Positions 34,658 through 43,427 are shown, counted from the stretch's first letter. The stretch is DNA of 52,828 bases from Thaumarchaeota archaeon CSP1-1 (GCA_001443365.1 LDXL01000010.1:1-52828), one strand, 5' to 3'. A program made the numbers and translations. Notes: generated by a model from the sequence alone, not told the origin.

Positions 34658-36010
34658 AAACTTCAGACAATTTGTAACAAACTGTCTAGCATAATTTGAA
34701 CTATCAAAGTAAAGATGACCATATGATGCAAGAGTATTGAAGAGTATCAATCCATCTTTGGCGTTTTCAATTCCTTTTCCTATATCCAGAGTATAAGCAA
34801 ATTTAGAATCCTTTGGTAATAAATTAACCTCAGAAAAATGAAATTCATGTCCACGGAGTTTGTTAGAACGCGGTGAAATTATGCATACATTACGTATACT
34901 TCCCTGTGTATAATTTAGTGTCATTTTTTTTGTCATTTCAGTTTCTGCATCGATTAATCCAACCATTGGGAATTTCTTATTGTTATCCTTAATTGATTTT
35001 GTAAGATACATCAGACCACCACACTCTGCATAAATTGGAGTATTTTTTTCAGCTAAGTTTTTGATAGATTTGCGCATCTTCTGGTTTTTTCCTAAAGAAT
35101 TACCAAGTACTTCTGGGAATCCTCCGCCAATATACATTCCATCACAATCTGGTACTTTAGGGTCTGATATAGGACTAAAAAATTTAATTTTTGTACCTTC
35201 TCTTCTTAAGGCGTTAAGATTATCTTGGTAGTAAAAATTGAATGAACTATCTAACGCTACTGCAATTATGGTCTTTGGTTTTAGGTTAGGTTTATCATGA
35301 ATTTTATGCAGATTAGGGACATTCTTAGTAATTTTAATAATTTTTTCAATAGAAAGTGACTCAGAAATTTCCTTTGCAACTTTTTCTATTTTCTTGTTCA
35401 ATGATTCCTGTTCTGATATTGGAATCAATCCTAGGTGTCTTGAATCCAAAATAAGTTCAGAGTTTTTGGGAACTGAACCTAGAATTGGGATCTTCAATGG
35501 TTCTAGAGCTTTCCTACATAGTTCTTCGTGTTTTTTGCTTCCTATTTTGTTTAGAATAAATCCGACAATCCGAGAATTTTTATGAAATTTTGTAAATCCT
35601 AATGCAGTTGCAGCAATTGAGCGTGCAGTTTTACTGGCGTCTAATACTAAAATGGTTGGAGATTTCAGAAGAGTTGCAATATGATGAGTACTTGAATAAT
35701 TCGAGTCTCCTGAGAATCCATCATAATAACCCATTACTCCTTCAATAATAGAAATGCTAGATTTGGAATTTCTAACAAAACTTTTGATGAGTTCTTGTTT
35801 TCCCATTAACCAGACGTCCAAATTTATCGTATCATTTTTAGCAATGGCTGAAAGATAGCTTGGATCAATGTAATCAGGTCCGGCTTTGAAAGGTTGAACG
35901 GAATAACCTCTTTTTTTAATTCCATAAATTATTGCTGATGTAATCGATGTTTTTCCTACGCTACTAGTGGTTCCAGCAAGAACTAATCTAGGAATTTTCA
36001 ATTGCATCAT
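34646..36010 (-). CDS. cbiA: Cobyrinate a,c-diamide synthase (CbiA/CobB)
   Basis: A 454-residue protein. N-terminal dethiobiotin-synthetase-like ATPase domain with the P-loop GTTSSVGKTSI, and a C-terminal class I glutamine amidotransferase domain with the nucleophile in AECGGLMYLTKS and the histidine in SYGHLYFDS. It amidates the a and c side chains of cobyrinate using glutamine. It is convergent with cbiC and divergent from the adenosyltransferase gene, so the cobalamin block is split over two strands. Confidence 0.97.
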   Translation of the reverse strand: MMQLKIPRLVLAGTTSSVGKTSITSAIIYGIKKRGYSVQPFKAGPDYIDPSYLSAIAKNDTINLDVWLMGKQELIKSFVRNSKSSISIIEGVMGYYDGFSGDSNYSSTHHIATLLKSPTILVLDASKTARSIAATALGFTKFHKNSRIVGFILNKIGSKKHEELCRKALEPLKIPILGSVPKNSELILDSRHLGLIPISEQESLNKKIEKVAKEISESLSIEKIIKITKNVPNLHKIHDKPNLKPKTIIAVALDSSFNFYYQDNLNALRREGTKIKFFSPISDPKVPDCDGMYIGGGFPEVLGNSLGKNQKMRKSIKNLAEKNTPIYAECGGLMYLTKSIKDNNKKFPMVGLIDAETEMTKKMTLNYTQGSIRNVCIISPRSNKLRGHEFHFSEVNLLPKDSKFAYTLDIGKGIENAKDGLILFNTLASYGHLYFDSSNYARQFVTNCLKFSRR

Positions 36011-36021
36011 TTGATCACATT

Positions 36022-36031
36022 TTTATTTAAA
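36022..36031 (+). promoter_or_regulatory. TATA box before the corrinoid adenosyltransferase gene
   Basis: TTTATTTAAA would place the transcript start near 36050. This makes the in-frame ATGs at 36002 and 36035 unlikely starts and supports ATG 36101. Confidence 0.4.
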
Positions 36032-36100
36032 TGGATGTACGATAAGAGGAATTTTTTACGTACCAATCTTTTTAGTTGGCTAAAACATTTACCATTCGAA

Positions 36101-36634
36101 ATGGGAAAGGATGGTTTAGTCATAGTTTACACAGGAAATGGTAAAGGAAAAACAACTGCTGCTTTGGGGATGGCTTTGAGGGCAATAGGATACAACCACA
36201 AAATTTGTATGATTCAATTTATCAAAGGTTCGTGGCCTTATGGAGAAATGGAATCAGCAAAAAGACTAAAACCAGAATTAGAATGGGTAGTTTCTGGTAA
36301 GGGTTTTGTTGGTATTATCGATGACAAAAGTCCTCGTGAAGATCATGAAAAAATAGCTAAAGAAGCCATTCAAATAAGTAAGGAAAAAATTCAATCTGCA
36401 AAGTATGATATCGTAATTCTTGATGAAGTAAATTATGCAGTAAATCTTGGCTTGGTTAGCATCAAAGATGTTTTAGATTTGATTAATTCCAAACCAGCTA
36501 ATCTCAACCTTGTTCTAACTGGTAATCATGCTAAAAATGAGATTATTGAAGTGGCAGACCTAGTTACTGAGATGAAGGAGATAAAACATCCCTTCAAATC
36601 AGGAATAAAAGCAAAAAAAGGCATAGATTTCTAA
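36101..36634 (+). CDS. cobA: Corrinoid adenosyltransferase (CobA/CobO/BtuR type)
   Basis: A protein of 177 residues starting MGKDGLVIVYTGNGKGKTTAALG, with the P-loop almost at the N-terminus as in CobA/BtuR. It also has MIQFIKGSWPYGE and the Walker-B-like YDIVILDEVNYAVNLGLV. It transfers the adenosyl group of ATP to Co(I) corrinoids. Upstream in-frame ATGs at 36002 and 36035 add residues with no family similarity and lie at or before the TATA box. Confidence 0.93.
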   Translation: MGKDGLVIVYTGNGKGKTTAALGMALRAIGYNHKICMIQFIKGSWPYGEMESAKRLKPELEWVVSGKGFVGIIDDKSPREDHEKIAKEAIQISKEKIQSAKYDIVILDEVNYAVNLGLVSIKDVLDLINSKPANLNLVLTGNHAKNEIIEVADLVTEMKEIKHPFKSGIKAKKGIDF

Positions 36635-36672
36635 CCAGCAACAATAAATTATACACGTAAAAATTTGAAACA

Positions 36673-37476
36673 ATGACAACCGAAATACAAGAGTTACCTG
36701 AAGTTGGAGAAATTGTTATTGCTACTGTAAGCAAAGTTTCAGATCATGGGGCATATGTTACTCTTGATGAATACAATAACATTCAGGGATTTTTACATGT
36801 TTCAGAAATTGCTCCTGGTTGGGTAAGAAACATAAGCAGGTATGTAAAAGAAGGAGAAAAAAAAGTACTATTAGTAAAAAAAGTAAGGTCTGAAAGATCA
36901 GAGATTGATCTATCACTGAAACAGATTTCAAAAGATCAAAAAAAGAAAAAATTGTTAGAAGTAAAAAGATACGAAAAAGGAAGAACTATTATTCAAAGTG
37001 TAAAAGAGGCTGCAGATCTTTCGCAAAAAGATGTAGAAAAATTGGAGGAGGTAATTTTTTCAAAATATGACTCGATTTATGATGCATTTTTGGATGTTGT
37101 TAGAAAGGGAATTATTGTTTTAAATGATCTAGCACTACCGAAAAAAACTATTTCAGCAATAGAAGAGGTTAGCTCCAAAATTAGATTACCATCAGTAGAA
37201 ATTCGTGGAATTTTAGAGATAACAAATTCCAAACCAGATGGAGTAGAAATAATTAAAAAAATACTTAGCAATGCAATTAAGAATGATGATGAATCTAAAG
37301 TGGAAATAACCTATGTAGGAGCACCAAAGTATAGAATTACTGTTTCTGCTCAAGATTTCAAAGCTGCAGAAAAAACCCTTAAACCGATTGTATTAGATAT
37401 TCAAGAGTCTATAGAAAAACAAAAGGGTACATTCAATTTCGTAAGAGAAGATTCGAAGAAAACGAGAGAAGGATAA
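36673..37476 (+). CDS. eif2a: Translation initiation factor aIF2 subunit alpha
   Basis: A 267-residue protein. It opens with an S1 domain (GEIVIATVSKVSDHGAYVTLDEYNNIQGFLHVSEIAPGWVRNI), then a helical domain and a C-terminal alpha-beta domain (VEITYVGAPKYRITVSAQDFKAAEKTL). It is part of the heterotrimer delivering Met-tRNAi; aIF2-gamma is encoded 4 kb away on the other strand. One base separates its stop from the nop10 ATG. Confidence 0.97.
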   Translation: MTTEIQELPEVGEIVIATVSKVSDHGAYVTLDEYNNIQGFLHVSEIAPGWVRNISRYVKEGEKKVLLVKKVRSERSEIDLSLKQISKDQKKKKLLEVKRYEKGRTIIQSVKEAADLSQKDVEKLEEVIFSKYDSIYDAFLDVVRKGIIVLNDLALPKKTISAIEEVSSKIRLPSVEIRGILEITNSKPDGVEIIKKILSNAIKNDDESKVEITYVGAPKYRITVSAQDFKAAEKTLKPIVLDIQESIEKQKGTFNFVREDSKKTREG

Positions 37477-37477
37477 A

Positions 37478-37633
37478 ATGCATTTCCAACTTAGAAAATG
37501 TGTTTCTTGTAATCATTATACTCTCAAAAATGAATGCCCCAAATGTAATGAAAAAACGAAAACATCACATCCTGCAAAATTCTCTCCTGATGATAAGTAC
37601 ATGAAATATCGTCTAGCAGAAAGATACGAATAA
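37478..37633 (+). CDS. nop10: Nop10, H/ACA RNP protein
   Basis: A 51-residue protein (MHFQLRKCVSCNHYTLKNEC). It has the archaeal Nop10 zinc ribbon with CVSC and CPKC pairs followed by SHPAKFSPDDKYMKYRLAER, which matches the conserved linear motif packing on Cbf5. It stabilises the pseudouridine synthase in H/ACA guide RNPs. It starts 1 nt after the aIF2-alpha stop, an operon pairing common in archaea. Confidence 0.95.
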   Translation: MHFQLRKCVSCNHYTLKNECPKCNEKTKTSHPAKFSPDDKYMKYRLAERYE

Positions 37634-37656
37634 AATTTTCATCTAAGTAAATTTAA

Positions 37657-40335
37657 TTATTCAGCCTGAATGATGGTAATTTTTTCTATTATTGACATAT
37701 CAGGATCAATTGGTTGGTCCTGAGAATTTGTTTCTAGTGATGCAATTTTGTCTACTATTTCAAATCCAGAAATTACCTCTCCAAATACTGTGTATTTACC
37801 ATCCAACCAAGGGGCATTATCTAAAACAATAAAAAATTGAGATCCTGCACTGTTGATATCAGCCCCACGTGCCATTGAAACGATATATTTTTCATGTTTG
37901 ATATTACTAAATTCTGCATCAATTGAATATCCTGGTCCCCCTTGACCCCAAGTATCACGACTTCCTGAAATGGTGTTAGGATCTCCACCTTGAATTACAA
38001 AACCAGGCACTATCCTGTGGAAAATTGTTCCGTCATAGAATCCTGAATTAGCTAAATTTTTGAAGTTTTCTACAGTTTTTGGTGCAATATCATCTTTTAA
38101 TTCTATCCTGATGTCCCCAAAAGTAGTCACAATCACTGCAGTATCCTTACTATCGGTTAGCTGTGCAGAAATTGGTACTTCTTGAATGGGTACATAGTCT
38201 TTGTTTATTTCATAAATGAAGACTCCACTTATAGGTCCTGGAGTAGTTCGAGCAAAGCTAGGAGATGAATAAACCAATTTAAGCGGTCCATCGCCATCAG
38301 CTGGATATTTTATATCCTTAGTGTAAAGAGCTGTAAAACCAGGCTGATATGTTTCTGATTGTAAATTAGAAGCAAAATTAACATAGATTTCTGGAGAAAA
38401 TGGAAACATTTTACCTAACAAAGTATTCTGCCAAAAATAATCAGTTCCACTTATTCCATCTGCTTCAACATATCTAGAAACAGGTTCGCCTGCTATACGC
38501 ATAAACCACTGTTTTTTACTTTCATCTCCACCACCCTGAAGTAAATAGATTGGGTCTTCTCCTTCGTTTGTTATTAGTTGAGCTGCAACATATACTAAAA
38601 CATAATCAGCATCTAATTCTTGCAATAATTCCCAAGCTTGATCTGGAGAACTTAATAACATACGGGCAATTTTTTGTATTTGTAAAGTACTAATGGTTGC
38701 ATTATCAGCTAAAGATATTTTTTCTCCTAGTGTAGTAATCCAATAGCCATAATCCCACCAAGCAGCTACCACTGCGTCCTTGGGAGTATTATTTTTTAAC
38801 CATTCCATTGCTACAGGCCAATCGTCTGTTGCGATGTTGAAATTAGTTCCTCCGTTTAGTATAGTAGGTGGAGCTTTTATGCCAGTAATCCAACTTGCAG
38901 CACCAGGTAATGCTGAAGGAATTATAAGTAATGTTATTATTACAACAATGAAAGAAATTTTTGTAATAGTTTTAGGCGAATGGGTAACTTTTTTTAAATC
39001 ATAACTTTTCTTTTTAAGAATTTCCGCGGTAATTATGGATAATCCTATTGATGATAAAATGATTACCGAGATAGATGCATAAAGTTCTAATCTTACAAAA
39101 GCAGAGCTTATGTAAACTCCAATAAGACCAATGATGAGCGCAAATGTTGCCATATCGTTTTTTAAAATTATCACTTGTTCTTTGGAGTGGAATTTGGATC
39201 TAAAGATTAACCATATTCCAATTCCAGAAAATATCATAAGAATTGAGAGAAAATAGAATGATTGTGAGATGGTTAAGCTTGCATGTTCAGCGACAGAATC
39301 TACTAGGGGATCTTGAGTTGTCAGGAATGGATTAATTGCATTCAGATAACGAAAACTAGGTAGAGGAAGAAATTGGGCAGTGGCGTTTATCATAATGAAT
39401 GAGACGCCAGCCACAATGGTTCCTCCTAGTAAGGCAAGACCATTTCGTAATCTTTTTTCTTCTTTGCTCAATTTTTGAATCATAATACAAACTACAAGAA
39501 ATATGGTAGGACCAATTAATGCGAATCCTCCAATTCCTACAACAAAATCTATACCAGGTCTCTCAAATGCGAGTACAGTTACAATTACTGACGATACAAA
39601 AATTGGTATTGCCCAGAGCATAAATTTATGATCGTTTCGCATGAATGGTAATGCTAAGAAAAATAACCCTAATGGAAGGATAAAGAATTGAATACCTCCC
39701 CAAGAGGCAAGACCAAAACTTAGAAAAATGCCTCCGCCAATTAACTTTGCAATTGAGATTTTCCTATTTTGAGATCTTATTCCACTAAGAAATAAGTAGA
39801 TTCCAAGTAATCCATAAAAAAGTCCTAACGGTTCAGACTTGAACCAACCGATTGTTCCTCGAATTATCACAGGAACAGATAGGGAAAAGAATAATGCTGC
39901 AAAGAGTCCTGCTGTAGTTCCACCAATAACTCTCACTAGTGCAAAAATAATAATCGTAGTTAAGGAGCCAATTACAACTGGAAATAATATTGTGAAAGTA
40001 TAGAGATCATTTCCTGCTCCAAAGATTTGATAGAGTGTTGCAGCAGTTATGTGAAGCATTACTTGTGAATTGCTAGATATATCTCTTCCATATGGGTGCC
40101 AGCTTCTATCATCATGCCACTCAAAATAAGCAGTAAAGCCATTATCTACTAAGAATTGTGTTGCTCTATAGTTAAAAAATGGATCAAATTCATTTAATTC
40201 AAAACCATAATCCGCAGCTTGTGATCTTACCATAAATGACATTGAAAATGAAATTACTAAGATGCCAATTATTAGTAAATGTTGTAAGCGAAATTGAAAA
40301 TTTCCAACATTAAATAGCTGTAGATTTGAGATCAA
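37657..40335 (-). CDS. aglB: STT3/AglB oligosaccharyltransferase fused to a cyclophilin peptidyl-prolyl isomerase
   Basis: An 892-residue single frame. Residues 1-480 are a polytopic STT3 membrane domain with the metal/substrate motif around ELNEFDPFFNYRAT (47-59) and the SVAEH loop (347-351, TIXE-like). The soluble part has WWDYGYW at 526-532. From about 733 to 890 follows a complete cyclophilin domain: TTFGDIRIEL, the catalytic FHRIVPGFVIQGGD (772-785), SQFFIVL and APWLDGKYTVFGEV. STT3 moves lipid-linked glycans onto Asn of secreted proteins; its C-terminal domain faces the outside, so the isomerase should too. No frameshift or repeat marks the junction. The domain assignments are firm; the coupled function is inferred. 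Confidence 0.93.
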   Translation of the reverse strand: MISNLQLFNVGNFQFRLQHLLIIGILVISFSMSFMVRSQAADYGFELNEFDPFFNYRATQFLVDNGFTAYFEWHDDRSWHPYGRDISSNSQVMLHITAATLYQIFGAGNDLYTFTILFPVVIGSLTTIIIFALVRVIGGTTAGLFAALFFSLSVPVIIRGTIGWFKSEPLGLFYGLLGIYLFLSGIRSQNRKISIAKLIGGGIFLSFGLASWGGIQFFILPLGLFFLALPFMRNDHKFMLWAIPIFVSSVIVTVLAFERPGIDFVVGIGGFALIGPTIFLVVCIMIQKLSKEEKRLRNGLALLGGTIVAGVSFIMINATAQFLPLPSFRYLNAINPFLTTQDPLVDSVAEHASLTISQSFYFLSILMIFSGIGIWLIFRSKFHSKEQVIILKNDMATFALIIGLIGVYISSAFVRLELYASISVIILSSIGLSIITAEILKKKSYDLKKVTHSPKTITKISFIVVIITLLIIPSALPGAASWITGIKAPPTILNGGTNFNIATDDWPVAMEWLKNNTPKDAVVAAWWDYGYWITTLGEKISLADNATISTLQIQKIARMLLSSPDQAWELLQELDADYVLVYVAAQLITNEGEDPIYLLQGGGDESKKQWFMRIAGEPVSRYVEADGISGTDYFWQNTLLGKMFPFSPEIYVNFASNLQSETYQPGFTALYTKDIKYPADGDGPLKLVYSSPSFARTTPGPISGVFIYEINKDYVPIQEVPISAQLTDSKDTAVIVTTFGDIRIELKDDIAPKTVENFKNLANSGFYDGTIFHRIVPGFVIQGGDPNTISGSRDTWGQGGPGYSIDAEFSNIKHEKYIVSMARGADINSAGSQFFIVLDNAPWLDGKYTVFGEVISGFEIVDKIASLETNSQDQPIDPDMSIIEKITIIQAE

Positions 40336-40424
40336 TCATGCTGTCTGAAATTAGATTGTTTATTACTGTTTTGTAAGAATTCTATTGATATCAATGAATA
40401 AAATAATTTTATTAACAATTAAAG

Positions 40425-40880
40425 TCACGGAGCAAAAGTACCTTTGAGTATGGCTTGATCTAGAATTTGACCATTCATTTCTTCTTCAAGTTGAGCTTTC
40501 GTAGAACCTTTTTTCAAATCTAATTTTCTTTTAAGTGCAAATAGTTTGAAAATATAGGTATGTCTTTTATCAGGAGGGGCAGGTCCTCCATAACCAATTT
40601 CATCAAAATCTGTTTTACCTTCAATTGAACCGGATGGTGATGACCCTTCAGAAATTTCTGATATGGTGGGATCAATATTCCATATGACCCAATGAACCCA
40701 AACCTTTCCAACAGCTTTCATTGCATCTGGATCATCCATAATAAGAGCAAGCGAGCTAGCATCTGATGGAACTCCTCTTATCTTAATTGGAGGGTTGACA
40801 TTATAATTTTTGTATCCATATTTTTTTGGAATTTCTCCGCCAGATGAAAAAGCTGAACTTTCAATACGTAATTCTCCCAT
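40425..40880 (-). CDS. PEBP / YbhB-YbcL family protein
   Basis: A 151-residue protein with the phosphatidylethanolamine-binding signature: SLALIMDDPDA, VHWVIWNID, GYGGPAPPDKRHTYIFKLFAL. The length is typical of the prokaryotic Raf-kinase-inhibitor-like group. Ligand and role in archaea are unknown. It lies downstream of the PIN-domain gene on the same strand. Confidence 0.95.
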   Translation of the reverse strand: MGELRIESSAFSSGGEIPKKYGYKNYNVNPPIKIRGVPSDASSLALIMDDPDAMKAVGKVWVHWVIWNIDPTISEISEGSSPSGSIEGKTDFDEIGYGGPAPPDKRHTYIFKLFALKRKLDLKKGSTKAQLEEEMNGQILDQAILKGTFAP

Positions 40881-40914
40881 TGTATTGTGTTGTTTTTGTT
40901 TAAGTTAAATTTTA

Positions 40915-41283
40915 CTAGGATTCTAAAACAACTCGATCATTAGATAATGACATAATTGACCCGCCAGAATTCTTCACTTTATCCTTCAATTCTTTATCTA
41001 GGGTCCCAATAATTCCTCCATGCAGTTTAACATGATCAATTAATGCTTTATCAGCAAATTCTCCAACAATAGATATTTTTTTCAGATTTTTACTAAAATC
41101 TAGTGTTGCCAAAACTAATTTTTGTTTTTTATCTTGGGAACCAAGTTTTTGAAGTTCGTTAATTACGACATCTGGTACAACAAATTGGATTTGGCCAACA
41201 TCAGTTTCGAGGCTAGAGATATTTTTTATTCGTTTAGTAGCAATGTGTATTAAGAAACTAGTATCACAAATAACTTCAACCAA
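40915..41283 (-). CDS. PIN-domain protein (Fcf1/Utp24-like) linked to aIF2-gamma
   Basis: A 122-residue protein beginning MVEVICDTSFLIH with the first acidic residue at D7, VVINELQKL, and GTLDKELKDK as the later acidic cluster. Its place directly after aIF2-gamma (8-bp overlap) follows the conserved archaeal S6e/aIF2-gamma/PIN order, which points to an rRNA-processing or ribosome-linked nuclease rather than a VapC toxin. There is no antitoxin-like gene beside it. Confidence 0.88.
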   Translation of the reverse strand: MVEVICDTSFLIHIATKRIKNISSLETDVGQIQFVVPDVVINELQKLGSQDKKQKLVLATLDFSKNLKKISIVGEFADKALIDHVKLHGGIIGTLDKELKDKVKNSGGSIMSLSNDRVVLES

Positions 41284-42538
41284 CTACACCTGCTCCAATT
41301 AATCTCCATCTTTCTGCAATACGCCTACTGATTGCTATATTACCACCCTCAAAAACACACACTGGTCTTCTAAATTGAATTTCTATATTATTTGATTTCA
41401 CTTTGGTAACTTTGGAAAGAACAGGTGCAGTACCAATATTTACTCTTAATGATTCTCCAATCTGGATTGGTAAAACCTTAGTTTCATCAGTAGTTCCAAC
41501 AGCAGAATCAAACAAATTAACTTCCACGTTTGCAGTCAAGGAATTTTCTGGAAGAGTATTTGGTTTTCCTATTACTGAACCGATAAATGAGTCACTTCTT
41601 GTAAGAGATGGATCAAGTTTTGTACCTATTGCGACTAGTCCTCCTGGTTTCACTACCTCAACTCTGCCAGAACCAGTACCTAGTGATACAATTTCTGTCT
41701 GAATAGGCTCGTATGACTTTTTTTTCTCATTAAATATACCTGGTTTGATCTCGATTTCATCACCTATTTTGAAGGTACCTTGGATAAGACTACCTCCTAT
41801 CACACCTCCTTTGATATCTTTTATTTTTGCTCCTGGTTTGTTTACATCAAAAGATCGTAAAACATGCATTACACCATTTTTTGATTCGTCACGTTTTGGA
41901 GTTTCTATTGTATCTTCAATGGCTCCAATCAAGGCATCAATATTAAGACCAGATTGAGCCGAAACCGGAATTATTGGAGATTTTGCAGCATTTGTTCCTT
42001 TTACAAATTTTGCAATATCATTATAATTTGATACTGCTTCTTTATACGATATTAAATCAACTTTATTCTGAACTACCACGATCTGTTTAATTCCCAAAGT
42101 TTCTAATGCAAGAAGATGTTCTCTTGTTTGTGGTTTAGGTACTTGTTCATTTGCAGCTATTACTAGAATTGCTCCATCCATCAAGGCTGAACCGGAGAGC
42201 ATATTTGCCATCAAGCTTTCGTGTCCTGGACTATCCACAAAACTTACCACTCTAGATAATTCGCTTTCTTTTCCACAGTTAGGACATTTTGGAGTAGTTG
42301 AATATCCTAATGGAGATTCACAGTTCTTACACTTGTAAAAAGCAGCGTCAGAATAGCCAACTCGTATTGTAATACCTCTTTTGAGTTCTTGACTATGGAC
42401 ACTTGTCCAAATTCCAGTAAGTGCTTGAATTAAAGATGTTTTTCCGTGATCAACATGACCTGCGGTTCCAATATTTACACAAGGTTGGTATCCATATTTT
42501 TTTACATACCATTCAGGAAGTGTTTCACGCCAGTGCAA
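41276..42538 (-). CDS. eif2g: Translation initiation factor aIF2 subunit gamma
   Basis: A 420-residue GTPase: G1 GHVDHGKTS, G3 DSPGHE, G4 NKVD and SAQSG. It has the archaeal zinc knuckle (CKNC...CPNC) inserted in the G domain and two EF-Tu-like barrels ending GGNIAISRRIAERWRLIGAG. It carries Met-tRNAi to the ribosome with alpha and beta subunits. It follows S6e and overlaps the PIN-domain gene. Confidence 0.98.
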   Translation of the reverse strand: MHWRETLPEWYVKKYGYQPCVNIGTAGHVDHGKTSLIQALTGIWTSVHSQELKRGITIRVGYSDAAFYKCKNCESPLGYSTTPKCPNCGKESELSRVVSFVDSPGHESLMANMLSGSALMDGAILVIAANEQVPKPQTREHLLALETLGIKQIVVVQNKVDLISYKEAVSNYNDIAKFVKGTNAAKSPIIPVSAQSGLNIDALIGAIEDTIETPKRDESKNGVMHVLRSFDVNKPGAKIKDIKGGVIGGSLIQGTFKIGDEIEIKPGIFNEKKKSYEPIQTEIVSLGTGSGRVEVVKPGGLVAIGTKLDPSLTRSDSFIGSVIGKPNTLPENSLTANVEVNLFDSAVGTTDETKVLPIQIGESLRVNIGTAPVLSKVTKVKSNNIEIQFRRPVCVFEGGNIAISRRIAERWRLIGAGVVG

Positions 42539-42569
42539 TATTAGAAATGAAAAATAGGATTATGTTAAT

Positions 42570-43022
42570 CTATGCCTTTTTTGCTTCGCCTTTAACTTCT
42601 TTCTTAGCTGAATCATCTTTTTTTGGTGCTTCTTTAGCTGAATCTACCTTGTCGTCGGCTTCTGGTGTTTTTTCAATTTTTATTTCACCATCAAATCGGC
42701 AGTTTATCTGATAGATTTCTTCAGAAATGGTGTTTCCCCTTACGAGTTTACGAACTCTTTCTCCTTTTTCAGCATCGTTCAGTCCAACTCCTTTTGATAA
42801 CAAAACATACTTTCTTGCGCCACCGTGAATATCAGCGCGCATTGGAACCCCCGATTTATCACTACCTCCAGTAATTTTCATTTTTCCACTTAACCCTACA
42901 GTAGTAGCATCAACGTCATTACCGATGTTTAAACCCACAAAGGGGTTGGCATCACTTTCTTTGAGCTCTTTTGTAATGGATTTTCCTTTCATATCGGATA
43001 TCGTCAGTTTGAAATTAGCCAA
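42570..43022 (-). CDS. rps6e: Small-subunit ribosomal protein S6e
   Basis: A 150-residue protein with the eS6 core: TISDMKGKSITKEL, GLNIGNDVDATTVGLSGKMKITGGSDKSGVPMR and RKYVLLSKGVGLN...GERVRKLVRGNTISEEIYQINCRF. The C-terminus is a low-complexity Lys/Glu/Ala/Asp tail of about 35 residues. It is first in the S6e/aIF2-gamma/PIN block. Confidence 0.97.
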   Translation of the reverse strand: MANFKLTISDMKGKSITKELKESDANPFVGLNIGNDVDATTVGLSGKMKITGGSDKSGVPMRADIHGGARKYVLLSKGVGLNDAEKGERVRKLVRGNTISEEIYQINCRFDGEIKIEKTPEADDKVDSAKEAPKKDDSAKKEVKGEAKKA

Positions 43023-43110
43023 CTACTCAAAAAAAAATTGAACTCCTAATTAACCTTTGGACAAAATATTTCTCTAAAAATCTTTAACTGAACCACACCT
43101 TAATCATATT

Positions 43111-43232
43111 ATGGGTGAGGCGATAAAATGCCCCAGATGTGAAAAAAAATGATTGCTATGCAATCTTGCCACATGGTCTGCACAAATTGTGGAGCACATC
43201 TTGATTGTTCCGATAAGGGTAGTTTTTGGTAA
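43111..43232 (+). pseudogene. Zinc-ribbon miniprotein gene with a one-base frameshift in an A8 run
   Basis: Frame 1 starts at ATG 43111 and reads MGEAIKCPRCEKK before TGA at 43150-43152. Frame 2 from ATG 43149 reads MIAMQSCHMVCTNCGAHLDC and so on to TAA 43232. Adding one A to the run of eight (43142-43149) joins them into one protein of about 40 residues with CPRC and CTNC pairs, a complete zinc ribbon. Either one base is missing in the sequence, or the run allows transcriptional slippage. The second part alone would be a 27-aa peptide with half the site. Confidence 0.6.
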
Positions 43233-43406
43233 TTAAAATCCCGGTCTATCAGGAATATAGTCAGCTGCCATGTTTACAGCATTTTCTTTCATGATGTCTA
43301 TGTAAGAGTCATAAGAAGCTTCAAAACCACAATGAGGACACTTGACATTTGTAATATCATCTGAGAGAACAGCTACTTTTTCACATTTAGGACAGCGTGC
43401 ATCCAC
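43233..43406 (-). CDS. Zinc-ribbon protein, 57 aa
   Basis: A GTG-started frame of 57 residues beginning MDARCPKCEKVAVLSDDITN, with CPKC and CPHC pairs 18 residues apart, then an amphipathic helix and ending ADYIPDRPGF. Such ribbons often bind RNA polymerase, ribosomes or other proteins; the family is not recognised. Its stop directly abuts that of the frameshifted miniprotein on the other strand, and its start faces the tRNA-Gly promoter. Confidence 0.72.
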   Translation of the reverse strand: MDARCPKCEKVAVLSDDITNVKCPHCGFEASYDSYIDIMKENAVNMAADYIPDRPGF

Positions 43407-43427
43407 GAATATGTTAATTCATCAAAC

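Noticed and set aside
36002-36100. N-terminal extension of the corrinoid adenosyltransferase
   Set aside because: The TATA box at 36022-36031 and the family's usual length favour the start at 36101; the extension has no similarity to known members.
40915-41283. VapC toxin of a toxin-antitoxin pair
   Set aside because: No antitoxin gene is adjacent, and the S6e/aIF2-gamma/PIN order is a conserved archaeal housekeeping arrangement.
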